Below, one piece after another: positions 1 through 6,159 of a stretch of DNA of 7,424 nucleotides. Made by a program: the position numbers and the translations under genes. The notes beneath the pieces are model-generated. The model made no database searches and was not told the origin of the DNA. It saw only the letters and a list, made by a program, of their open reading frames with translations. The stretch is from the NCBI GenBank assembly GCA_944372595.1, contig CALVZT010000036.1, positions 1 through 7,424 on the forward strand, given 5' to 3'. Each line of letters begins with the position of its first letter. Positions within the stretch are counted from its first letter, which is position 1. This DNA is from an uncultured Clostridia bacterium (lineage in GTDB: Bacteria > Bacillota > Clostridia > Christensenellales > UBA1242).

Positions 1-585
1 CAAAGTGTAAGTAACTACTGTCTCGCCCGCATTTACAAAACGATAATTAGTTTCTGTACATAATATGCCATTTACTTCAACTTTAACATCTGAAATAGTT
101 AAAGGATCATAATCGTCACTTACACTTTCTATATAACTAAGCAAATTAGTATAAGAATTTTTTATTACATTAAAAGTATAATCATTTTCAACCGTTGTCT
201 GAGTAAATACTATATCAGGAGCCTCGTTTGGTTTAGGAGATAATTGAAAATTAAGATTTATCGGTTCATTATAAATAGTTGATTTTTCTTCGTTTATAAT
301 GCCATATACATTTAGACTACATTGTTGTGCCCCAACAAGTCCACTATTTAAAGTAAGATTAAGAGTTAATTTTTGAGTGATGGTATCAAAATTTTCGTTA
401 TAAGATATATATCTCTCATCCGCTATAAAATCAAAGTCCAAATTATCATAATCTTCAACATCCTCAAACATTACTTCTATTGTTATATTTTCAGTATTAT
501 ATTCAAACTCTCTGCTGGCAACTTCTACCCCACTTGAATCTTTAAATACAAAACGGTAAGTAGGTTCTTCGACATCAATAACTAA
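1..585 (-). repeat. Second copy of the two-module super-repeat, cut by the left edge (residues 624-818)
   Basis: Landmarks match the first copy in order: 'LVID' at 624-627, then D-S-S-G-V, 'EFEYNTENITIEVMF', 'LDFDF', then a second module from 'APDI' at about 745 with 'DDYDPLTISDVKVEVNG' and 'AGETVVTYTL' ending at the window edge. The likely continuation is more such modules to the left. Confidence 0.5.
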
Positions 586-2454
586 GGTAAACGTTACTGG
601 CTCCGAGTAATTATTATGTTGATTCTTTACTTTTGCATATATTGTATATTCGTCATTACCTGGTTTTGTGGCAACAAATTCATTTAAACTTATTTCTTGG
701 CTATTCACATCAATTACATAATATTCAATATTACTCTTGTCAATTATTTCATTATAAGGATCATAAATATTCAAAATATTACTATTCATTTCATTTACGA
801 TAGTATCATAATTAAGGTCTTTTCTTCGCACACTTATTGGATCAATATTGTTTGTTAAAGTAATTTCTGGTGCTTTCATATAAACAGTATTTATAGTTAT
901 AGTTATTTGCTCAATAGTTGCTCCGTCATCAAGTGTAGGGTAATTTGAATATCCAGAATTATCCGGTGTCAATTGAATTGTTGTTGTTGCATTAAAAATT
1001 GAAGAAAATACACCAGTTGCCTCATTGTAATCATAGGTATTAAAGTTAAAATCCTTCTTTGACAATCTATTACCATTGTTATCAACAGCAATAAAGTATA
1101 TCTCTTCGCTCTGCTCATTATATTCGACATCCACCGGCTCGTTGTTTATAATATTACCTTCGCTGTCTGTTCGATGAATAGTAATTGAAGTATAAGGCCT
1201 ATCAATTACCAATATAAAATTAAACTCAGCTGTTCTTGTTTCATATATTACACTACCATCGTCTTGTTCGGACCCAATAAATCCTTGTGAGTTCATAGGA
1301 GTATATTTCATAATTGCACTTACCCTGTAAGCACCAGGAAGTGAAGGCGTTCCTAATATCTTAAATTCAATAACTGAATCTGTGGTAGTATTATTATCTT
1401 TTATTTGTACTCTATCATATTCTCCTTGGTTGATAGAAAACAAACTATAAAGATTTTCTTGTAAGTTATCTCTTTGCTCATAACTTAATCTGATTACTGG
1501 TAAATTATCTTCTCCCTCGTTATAATACCCATCAACTTGTCCATTATATTTAATAGTAGGAGGATTTAACTCCGTCGGTGCCTTATAAGGCGTAATATTT
1601 AATGTAAAGTCATTATCAGCAAGAACATCAAATGTTATACTTTCCCCGTTAAATGACTTTTGTAAAATTAATTGATATATAGTTTTGTCATTATATATAA
1701 CCTTACTTATATCGTTTGTTAACAATTCGCTTTCTTTTGCATCAAATACCGAAACCGTAACGCCAGCCCCGGAAATATTAAAATTAACAATATCATTATC
1801 CGGGTCTTTAGCCCCCTCACCTAAGGATTGACAATGGTAAACCTTGCCGTTATAAGTTACTTTAAAATAATATAACTTATCACTTAATTTATAATTAAAA
1901 TCTCCATCTGATACTTCAGAAAGTCCGTCAATGTCATTAATAAATATTTTGTTGTTTTCTTGGGAAGTTTCATCCAAACATACATAATATTGCGTATCCC
2001 CTATTCGATATTTATTGTCAATCTTATTAGCGTCAGAAAAATTTATTTCCGATAAATAATAGTACTCTGATTCTTTATCATCTAAATACACAAGTTGAAT
2101 GGCGGATGATGAATCTTCAGATGCTCCTTCTACAATATAAAAATTTGCTTCAACAATATTTTGATTATTCAATGTATATGCCATTTGAAAATTATTGTTT
2201 GTCTTAGAATATACAATTATTTTTTTGTCTGTTGCACCACTTATCGACAATGTTTCATTCTCAGCCAAATATGATTCGAGCGAAATAGGAATATTATATG
2301 TAACAGTGCCATCTTCATTGCTGTATGCTTGTGATAAATCAATTTCTACGGTGGCAGATTTTTGTGTTAACGCATAAGAAGAAGTTTGTCCAAACATAGA
2401 TATAACTAATATAGCACTTATAGCAATTATTAAAAAAACAATAATTTTCTTCAT
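1..2454 (-). CDS. Secreted surface protein with tandem Ig-like modules, N-terminal 818 residues (3' end off the left edge)
   Basis: I translated the minus strand from ATG 2454-2452 to base 1 and found 818 codons with no stop; the gene continues beyond the window. A classic Sec signal peptide opens it: MKK, a hydrophobic stretch at about residues 4-21, then a likely signal peptidase I site after S-Y-A at residue 28. The rest is extracellular in style: rich in N, D, T, Y, I and E, with few Cys (159, 208, 712, 799) and many predicted beta-strand patterns. Two modules alternate. One starts at 'LVID' (415-418 and 624-627); the other starts at 'APEI/APDI' (528 and 745) and carries 'YDP' and a G-x-x-x-YT strand reminiscent of DUF5011-like bacterial surface Ig domains. 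The anchor (LPXTG, SLH or other) would lie in the missing part. The start has GAGG five bases upstream. Likely role is adhesion or cell-wall display; no specific ligand can be inferred. An exact family assignment is not possible by eye. Confidence 0.85.
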   Translation of the reverse strand, partial: MKKIIVFLIIAISAILVISMFGQTSSYALTQKSATVEIDLSQAYSNEDGTVTYNIPISLESYLAENETLSISGATDKKIIVYSKTNNNFQMAYTLNNQNIVEANFYIVEGASEDSSSAIQLVYLDDKESEYYYLSEINFSDANKIDNKYRIGDTQYYVCLDETSQENNKIFINDIDGLSEVSDGDFNYKLSDKLYYFKVTYNGKVYHCQSLGEGAKDPDNDIVNFNISGAGVTVSVFDAKESELLTNDISKVIYNDKTIYQLILQKSFNGESITFDVLADNDFTLNITPYKAPTELNPPTIKYNGQVDGYYNEGEDNLPVIRLSYEQRDNLQENLYSLFSINQGEYDRVQIKDNNTTTDSVIEFKILGTPSLPGAYRVSAIMKYTPMNSQGFIGSEQDDGSVIYETRTAEFNFILVIDRPYTSITIHRTDSEGNIINNEPVDVEYNEQSEEIYFIAVDNNGNRLSKKDFNFNTYDYNEATGVFSSIFNATTTIQLTPDNSGYSNYPTLDDGATIEQITITINTVYMKAPEITLTNNIDPISVRRKDLNYDTIVNEMNSNILNIYDPYNEIIDKSNIEYYVIDVNSQEISLNEFVATKPGNDEYTIYAKVKNQHNNYSEPVTFTLVIDVEEPTYRFVFKDSSGVEVASREFEYNTENITIEVMFEDVEDYDNLDFDFIADERYISYNENFDTITQKLTLNLTLNSGLVGAQQCSLNVYGIINEEKSTIYNEPINLNFQLSPKPNEAPDIVFTQTTVENDYTFNVIKNSYTNLLSYIESVSDDYDPLTISDVKVEVNGILCTETNYRFVNAGETVVTYTL
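586..1212 (-). repeat. First copy of a two-module protein super-repeat in the surface protein (residues about 415-623)
   Basis: This stretch encodes an 'LVID' module (about 415-527) followed by an 'APEI' module (about 528-623). The first module has D-S-E-G-N (about 428-432), V-x-V-E-Y-N, a strand I-Y-F-I-A-V, and a K-D-F-N-F segment. The second has 'NIYDPYNEI', 'IEYYVID' and 'GNDEYTIYAKV'. The same order of landmarks returns in the next stretch, about 209 residues later. Similarity is at protein level and modest, so this is an old duplication rather than a recent DNA repeat. Confidence 0.55.
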
Positions 2455-2485
2455 ACTTACCTCATCAAAATTTAGTATAAGCAAT

Positions 2486-2525
2486 AATATATTTACAATG
2501 TACTAAATCAGTCAAATTTTGTCAA
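2486..2525 (-). promoter_or_regulatory. Probable promoter of the surface protein gene
   Basis: On the minus strand a TTGACT box (2515-2510) lies 18 bases from TATATT (2491-2486). An overlapping alternative pairs a perfect TTGACA (2525-2520) with TACATT after 17 bases. Either would give a 5' leader of roughly 20 to 50 bases before the ATG at 2454. The region lies just after the rmuC terminator, so the surface protein appears to be transcribed separately. Confidence 0.5.
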
Positions 2526-2550
2526 ATAATATAATATTATAATGTGTCCA

Positions 2551-2581
2551 TATAAAAGAAAAATCCCTGAAAATAGGGATT
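2551..2581 (-). terminator. Intrinsic terminator after rmuC
   Basis: The minus strand shows AATCCCT (2581-2575), a six-base loop (2574-2569) and AGGGATT (2568-2562): a perfect 7-bp stem followed by TTTCTTTTATA. The stem begins inside the rmuC stop codon (TAA, 2582-2580), leaving no 3' untranslated spacer. It would end the cca-rmuC transcript and insulate the surface protein gene. Confidence 0.85.
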
Positions 2582-3833
2582 ATTCGTTATCTATTTTTAC
2601 CGACTCATCAATCGATACTTCTTTTAATTTTCTTTCAATTGTTTTGGTTTTTTTGGTCGCAAAATCAATCGTGTCACTTGCCTCATCTAATTTTTTTCTA
2701 GTTTTTGACAACAATTCAACAAATTTAACAAATTCCTGTTTGAACACTCCAAGCATATTCCATATCTCACTAGAACGCTTTTCAATAGCAACCGTTTTAA
2801 ATCCCATTTGCAAACTATTAAGCAATGCCGTTAAAGTTGTTGGTCCACAAATCAAAATTTTATATTCACGCTGAATTGTATCAATTAAATCAGATTTTCT
2901 TAGCACTTCCGCATATAGCCCTTCAACGGGCAAATACATAACTCCAAAATCAGTTGTTTTAGGTAAACATATATATTTTTCTTTAATCTTTTTTGCTTCG
3001 TCTTTGATCCTTCTTTCAAGATTTTTGGATTGCACCTCGACCTCTTTTATGTCTTTTTCCTCACTTGCCTTACACAATCTCAAATAGTCTTCCATTGGAA
3101 ACTTCGCGTCAATTGGCAAGTATATTGTCCCATCATCTTTGCCTGGCAATTTTATAACATAATCAACTCTTTCGGAATCTTTTATATTAACTTGACTTTC
3201 ATATTGATTGGGCGAAAGTACTTGTTCAAGCAATGTTCCCAATTGCACTTCACCCCAACCACCACGCGTTTTGACATTAGTTATCATTTTCTTAAAATCA
3301 CTCATTCCATTAGTAAGATTTTTCATCTCACCAATCCCCTGTGATACCGTTTCAATGCCTTGGTTAATAATTTTGACCGATTCGTTTAATCTCTTTTCTA
3401 ATGTCGTGCTTAATTTTTCATCTACTGTTGCCCTCATTTCGTCTAATTTTTTTTCGTTTGACGACTGTATTTCTTTAAGATTTTGTGATAAAGTAACTAA
3501 CATTTTTTCTTGTTTATTATCTACGTTTTTTACTAATTCGTTAATGCGTTGCTCGTTATTTTGGGATTGGCTACTCATCAAGTTTGCAATATGGGTCATA
3601 AACTCCAATATGCTTTTATTATTTTTTTCAATTTGTTCACGTATCATCTCTAATCTTTGCTTAATGAGTTCATCATTTCTATCAAAATTGTTTTTTATTA
3701 TTTTATCAAATATATTAAGATCAATGTCACCACTTTTTTGCCTTTGTTTTTGTAACACAAACATAGCAATTATTAATCCTATAAGACCAAGTATTGCCAC
3801 TGACAATATTACTATTATTGCAACACTTTCCAT
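2580..3833 (-). CDS. rmuC: RmuC family DNA recombination protein
   Basis: The 417-residue product has the full RmuC layout. A single N-terminal membrane segment lies at about residues 4-27. A long charged, Gln- and Asn-rich coiled-coil region follows (about 40-185), and then the RmuC core (about 188-385). The core carries the family signatures TRGGWGEVQL (189-198), RVDYVIKLPG (222-231), LPIDAKFPMEDY (239-250), MYLPVEGLYAEV (299-310) and GPTTLTALLNSLQMGF (330-345). D242 and K244 in the IDAK stretch fit the PD-(D/E)xK nuclease-like fold proposed for the family. E. coli RmuC is known to limit DNA inversions and rearrangements; the biochemical activity remains poorly defined. The start has AAGGAGG (3847-3841) seven bases upstream, inside the end of cca, and the first 19 bases overlap cca, suggesting translational coupling. 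An intrinsic terminator follows directly. Length is typical for the family. Confidence 0.96.
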   Translation of the reverse strand: MESVAIIVILSVAILGLIGLIIAMFVLQKQRQKSGDIDLNIFDKIIKNNFDRNDELIKQRLEMIREQIEKNNKSILEFMTHIANLMSSQSQNNEQRINELVKNVDNKQEKMLVTLSQNLKEIQSSNEKKLDEMRATVDEKLSTTLEKRLNESVKIINQGIETVSQGIGEMKNLTNGMSDFKKMITNVKTRGGWGEVQLGTLLEQVLSPNQYESQVNIKDSERVDYVIKLPGKDDGTIYLPIDAKFPMEDYLRLCKASEEKDIKEVEVQSKNLERRIKDEAKKIKEKYICLPKTTDFGVMYLPVEGLYAEVLRKSDLIDTIQREYKILICGPTTLTALLNSLQMGFKTVAIEKRSSEIWNMLGVFKQEFVKFVELLSKTRKKLDEASDTIDFATKKTKTIERKLKEVSIDESVKIDNE

Positions 3834-4849
3834 CTCTTTGCCTCCTTGTATAACTTGTTGTCGTATTTTTTAAACAAATAACTTACTTCCCTTGTAGGAA
3901 TAATTGGTTTTTTGTTCTTGGTTAATAACTCAAAACTGCGAAGCATTTTATAAATATCTTCTTTTGTATTTGTTGTACAATTTAGTCCTGTTTTTCCCAA
4001 GAACTCTTTAATTAATTCTTTTTTGTCTATTGCCAAATATTTATAGATATCAAGACAAAAAGCAAATATTTTATCTTCAAATTTTGCATTGTTATAAAAG
4101 TAAAGATTTTGCGACAAGCCATTGAGACGTGAAAACATTTTTGATGTGCCTAAGTATTTCCACATATCAAGCCGATCAAATATTCTTAGGGCGTTGTTTG
4201 TAATATTTTTTTTTGATGCAAACAATATTTTTATAAATTCTCTGATTACTCTATCGTGACTAAGATTGGCAAGCCCTTTAACATTATCTTGCATTGCGAG
4301 GTAAGTTTTTTCTTCAATGGTGAAATTGAGTTGCACAGACAATCTTAATAATCTTAATATACGCTCAGCGTCATCTTTAAATAACTTGTCCGCTTCTCCT
4401 ATTGCCCTTAACGTTTTAGTTTTAATATCATCTACACCGCCATAAAAATCTATAAGAATCTTTTTATCAATATCGTAATACAAAGCATTAATAGTAAAAT
4501 CTCTTCTTGCCGAATCATCTACAATACTTGCATTTAATATAACATTTTGAGGAGTATGGCTTCCATCCCCAATGTATATATCTTTTCTAAATGCCGTGTA
4601 ATCATATTTGTTTTTTTTGCCAATTATGGTCATTGATCCCCATTGTGCACTTTTTGTTTTTGATGCAAAGTCTGTGTTTTTTAACAATTGATTAACCTGA
4701 TTAACCACAAGGCAACTCGTCAAATCAATATCGTTCGAACGTCTATGCATCAAACAATTTCTTACATACCCACCAACAATAAATAAAGGGGATTTGTCTC
4801 CAAAAATATTAGATAATTTTTTTACTTCCCTAGGAACAAATATTCTCAT
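3815..4849 (-). CDS. cca: CCA tRNA nucleotidyltransferase (class II, poly(A) polymerase family)
   Basis: This enzyme adds or repairs the 3'-CCA of tRNAs from CTP and ATP. Numbering from the longer ATG at 4867, the visible motifs are: 'FIVGGYVRN' (29-37), the metal-binding 'DIDLT' (D46, D48), 'DSARRDFTINALYYD' (118-132), 'DFYGGVDDIKTKTLRAIG' (140-157), and the nucleotide-selecting helix 'DDAERILRLLR' (165-175), where the usual EDxxR begins with Asp. A helical tRNA-binding part follows. I prefer the ATG at 4849 (344 residues), because 'MRIFVP' and the distance to VGG match the usual N-terminus of clostridial homologues. The ATG at 4867 would add six residues (MCYNQY). Neither start has a good Shine-Dalgarno, unlike every other complete gene here. 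The protein is somewhat short for class II enzymes, mainly at the C-terminus. Its end overlaps rmuC by 19 bases. CC-adding or A-adding specialisation cannot be excluded by eye. Confidence 0.95.
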   Translation of the reverse strand: MRIFVPREVKKLSNIFGDKSPLFIVGGYVRNCLMHRRSNDIDLTSCLVVNQVNQLLKNTDFASKTKSAQWGSMTIIGKKNKYDYTAFRKDIYIGDGSHTPQNVILNASIVDDSARRDFTINALYYDIDKKILIDFYGGVDDIKTKTLRAIGEADKLFKDDAERILRLLRLSVQLNFTIEEKTYLAMQDNVKGLANLSHDRVIREFIKILFASKKNITNNALRIFDRLDMWKYLGTSKMFSRLNGLSQNLYFYNNAKFEDKIFAFCLDIYKYLAIDKKELIKEFLGKTGLNCTTNTKEDIYKMLRSFELLTKNKKPIIPTREVSYLFKKYDNKLYKEAKRWKVLQ

Positions 4850-4855
4850 GTACTG

Positions 4856-4896
4856 ATTATAACACATTTTTTATATATACCTAAACGATATGTCAA
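4856..4896 (-). promoter_or_regulatory. Promoter region of cca-rmuC, with two competing readings
   Basis: Minus strand. A perfect TTGACA (4896-4891) lies 17 bases before TAAAAA (4873-4868), a weak -10. Separately, a perfect TATAAT (4861-4856) is preceded by TGT, which makes an extended -10, but only a poor -35 (TTTAGG) sits upstream. The second reading would place the transcript start at about 4849, the A of the preferred cca ATG. Transcription by either box would begin inside the rpsR-cca intergenic space. Confidence 0.5.
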
Positions 4897-4931
4897 AAAA
4901 ATAAAAAAAGTTCTACTACTTGTAGAACTTT
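4895..4931 (-). terminator. Strong intrinsic terminator of the rpsF-ssb-rpsR operon
   Basis: Arms 4931-4922 and 4916-4907 are perfect 10-base complements around a five-base loop (4921-4917). On the minus strand they are followed by TTTTATTTTTT (4906-4895). The hairpin starts three bases after the rpsR stop codon (4937-4935). The last two T of the tract are also the first two bases of the TTGACA box proposed for cca. Confidence 0.92.
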
Positions 4932-4934
4932 GTT

Positions 4935-5201
4935 TTATTCTCCCTTGAATGGAAGTAATGCCATTATTCTTGCTCTTTTTATAGCAACAGCAAGTTCTCT
5001 TTGGTGCATAGCACATACACCAGTTTGTCTTCTTGGCAAAATCTTACCTTTCTCTGTAACAAATCTTTTGAGTGTTGCAACATCTTTGTAATCAATCACT
5101 TTTGATTTGTCTGCACAGAAAAGACATACTTTTTTCTTTGGAAGACGACGCTTTTTTGAAATTTTGTCATCTTGCAACATATCTTTATTCATTTCTGACA
5201 T
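4935..5201 (-). CDS. rpsR: 30S ribosomal protein S18, zinc-binding form
   Basis: The 88-residue product is S18, which binds S6 and 16S rRNA on the 30S platform. The core reads 'IDYKDVATLKRFVTEKGKILPRR' (36-58), then 'HQRELAVAIKRARIMALLPF' (66-85), the hallmark of the family. It is the C+ form: C26-x2-C29 and C63-x2-H66 can form a zinc site that many S18 proteins have lost. The first 24 residues are a variable, basic extension typical of S18. The ATG has AAGGAG (5214-5209) seven bases upstream and lies 15 bases after the ssb stop, so it is the third gene of the rpsF operon. A strong terminator follows at once. Confidence 0.98.
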   Translation of the reverse strand: MSEMNKDMLQDDKISKKRRLPKKKVCLFCADKSKVIDYKDVATLKRFVTEKGKILPRRQTGVCAMHQRELAVAIKRARIMALLPFKGE

Positions 5202-5216
5202 AACATAACTCCTTAT

Positions 5217-5615
5217 TTAGAATGGTAAAGTATCATCATCTATTGGTTGCAATTCGGTAACGTTAGATACTTTTTCTTGTCCGCCATCAACATCGGCATT
5301 CCCAGAACGTGAACCAATAAATTCTACTTCGTCTGCAACAACCTCGGTGACATATCTTTTTGAACCATCTTGAGAATCGTAGCTCCTAGTTTGGATACTG
5401 CCAACTACACCTGCTTTGCTACCTTTTTTGAGATATTTAGCACAATTTTCTGCTAATGCTCTCCATACAACAATGTTTATAAAATCTGCTGATTTGTCTT
5501 CGCTTGAAAATCTTTTGCTTACAGCTAAGGTAAAACGACAAAACACAATTCCACTTGTTGTTGTTGATAGTTCTGGATCTTTTGTTAGGTTGCCAATTAA
5601 TATAACTTTATTCAT
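5217..5615 (-). CDS. ssb: Single-stranded DNA-binding protein
   Basis: This protein coats single-stranded DNA during replication, repair and recombination. The 132-residue product has a complete OB fold (about 1-103): 'MNKVILIGNLTKDPEL' at the start, 'FCRFTLAVSKRF' (25-36), 'INIVVWRALAENCAKYLKKG' (46-65, with W51 a likely base-stacking residue) and 'VTEVVADEVEFI' (89-100). A short, poorly conserved linker (about 104-124) leads to the acidic tip DDDTLPF, which matches the usual partner-recruiting tail ending in PF. At 132 residues the linker is short compared with many SSBs. The start is fixed by AAGGAG six bases upstream. The rpsF stop lies only 10 bases ahead and shares bases with this ribosome binding site, which implies tight coupling. 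The position between rpsF and rpsR is the standard arrangement in Bacillota. Confidence 0.98.
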   Translation of the reverse strand: MNKVILIGNLTKDPELSTTTSGIVFCRFTLAVSKRFSSEDKSADFINIVVWRALAENCAKYLKKGSKAGVVGSIQTRSYDSQDGSKRYVTEVVADEVEFIGSRSGNADVDGGQEKVSNVTELQPIDDDTLPF

Positions 5616-5625
5616 ATATTTCTCC

Positions 5626-5907
5626 TTACTTGCGAACGATTAAACAACGCAATACATTATCAGTAATAAGCATTAATCTGTCCACATACTGACTTGCTTC
5701 TGCTGTGCTTTCAAAATTCATAAGCACATAAAAGCCTTCTGTCTTAAACTTAATAGGATATGCTAACTTTTTAATACCCCATTTATCGACGTTGGCTACT
5801 TTGCCTCCTTTCTCTTCGATGATGTTGCTAAATTTTGCAATTATAGCATCTTTTTCTTCATCGCTGATACTTGGAGATAAAATAAATAGCATTTCGTACT
5901 TGTTCAT
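5626..5907 (-). CDS. rpsF: 30S ribosomal protein S6
   Basis: The 93-residue product matches S6 throughout: 'MNKYEMLFILSPSISDEE' at the start, 'GGKVANVDKWGIKKLAYPIKF' in the middle, and 'YVLMNF' and 'NVLRCLIVRK' at the end. S6 pairs with S18 on the 30S platform. The reading frame is open for 34 more codons upstream, to an ATG at 6009, but that extension is not family-like and covers the promoter and leader. The ATG at 5907 has a very strong AAAGGAGG seven bases upstream and gives the normal family length. It is the first gene of the rpsF-ssb-rpsR operon. The leader ahead of it can fold to cover the ribosome binding site, which points to feedback control. Confidence 0.98.
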   Translation of the reverse strand: MNKYEMLFILSPSISDEEKDAIIAKFSNIIEEKGGKVANVDKWGIKKLAYPIKFKTEGFYVLMNFESTAEASQYVDRLMLITDNVLRCLIVRK

Positions 5908-5914
5908 TTTTATA

Positions 5915-5956
5915 CCTCCTTTTGGACTAATCGGCCGAAACATATCGGCAAGGAAA
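5915..5956 (-). promoter_or_regulatory. Structured rpsF leader, candidate S6:S18 autoregulatory RNA
   Basis: In the minus-strand RNA, UUUCCUU (5956-5950) can pair along its whole length with AAGGAGG (5921-5915), the rpsF ribosome binding site (five Watson-Crick and two G-U pairs). Inside sits a second hairpin, GCCGA (5949-5945) with UCGGC (5938-5934) around a six-base loop, followed by an unpaired stretch that begins with CGA. It is known that the S6:S18 complex binds a widespread leader motif with an essential CCG that mimics its 16S rRNA site. CCG occurs here at 5948-5946 and 5934-5932. The fold is seen in the sequence; assigning it to that family is inference. Confidence 0.6.
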
Positions 5957-5980
5957 TAATCTATAAGACTATTCTTAATT

Positions 5981-6009
5981 GATATATCACACATGAATGA
6001 AAAAATCAA
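5981..6009 (-). promoter_or_regulatory. Promoter of the rpsF-ssb-rpsR operon
   Basis: Minus strand: TTGATT (6009-6004), a 17-base spacer, then TATATC (5986-5981), preceded by TGA, an extended -10 feature. Transcription would start at about 5974, giving a leader of roughly 65-70 bases that contains the whole predicted fold over the rpsF ribosome binding site. Confidence 0.6.
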
Positions 6010-6059
6010 GTGTTTTTTTGTATATATATACTATAATTATTTTGGTAAAATATAATCGT

Positions 6060-6088
6060 TTGATTGTCAAATCTTGATAAATTATATA
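6060..6088 (+). promoter_or_regulatory. Probable promoter of the lipoprotein-nucleotidyltransferase unit
   Basis: Plus strand: TTGATT (6060-6065), a 17-base spacer, then TATATA (6083-6088). A start near 6095 would leave about 65 bases of leader before the ATG at 6160. The surrounding 6020-6060 stretch holds other TATAAT-like strings (for example around 6052-6057), so a different start is possible. A small palindrome, TTTGA-ttg-TCAAA (6059-6071), overlaps the -35 box; it is too short to call an operator. Confidence 0.45.
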
Positions 6089-6159
6089 TACTTTATTTGT
6101 CGATAGAGAGTCAATTATATTTTTTTAATAGTGAGCAATGCTAACATAAAGGAGTAATT

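Noticed and set aside
2195..2377. Plus-strand 60-codon open frame opposite the surface protein signal region
   Set aside because: The minus strand reads as an uninterrupted signal-peptide protein with a ribosome binding site; the plus-strand frame has none.
2542..2874. Plus-strand open frame opposite the end of rmuC
   Set aside because: It is antisense to a clearly conserved rmuC coding region, has no ribosome binding site and no recognisable protein features.
3030..3344. Plus-strand open frame of 104 codons opposite rmuC
   Set aside because: Shadow of conserved rmuC core codons; no independent start signal.
3208..3873. Long plus-strand open frame (221 codons), rich in Ser, Phe and Ile, opposite rmuC
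   Set aside because: It is the reverse of the coiled-coil part of rmuC; its hydrophobic look comes from complementing Lys- and Glu-rich codons, not from a membrane protein.
4907..4931. The perfect 10-bp inverted repeat as a mobile-element end or regulator site
   Set aside because: Its position three bases after the rpsR stop and the T-tract that follows make it an ordinary intrinsic terminator.
5416..5643. Plus-strand 75-codon open frame opposite ssb
   Set aside because: Antisense to the highly conserved SSB OB fold, with no start signal.
5905..5943. An in-frame ATG at 5943 as an alternative rpsF start or leader peptide
   Set aside because: It lies in the loop of the leader hairpin, has no ribosome binding site, and would add 12 residues absent from the family.
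5908..6009. A 34-residue N-terminal extension of S6 starting at ATG 6009
   Set aside because: The extension is not S6-like, covers the promoter and the structured leader, and has no ribosome binding site; the ATG at 5907 has a very strong one and gives the normal family length.
6020..6060. AT-rich TATATATATA stretch as a replication origin or repeat
   Set aside because: It lies between divergent promoters, contains no DnaA-box cluster or iterated units, and is adequately explained as AT-rich promoter DNA.
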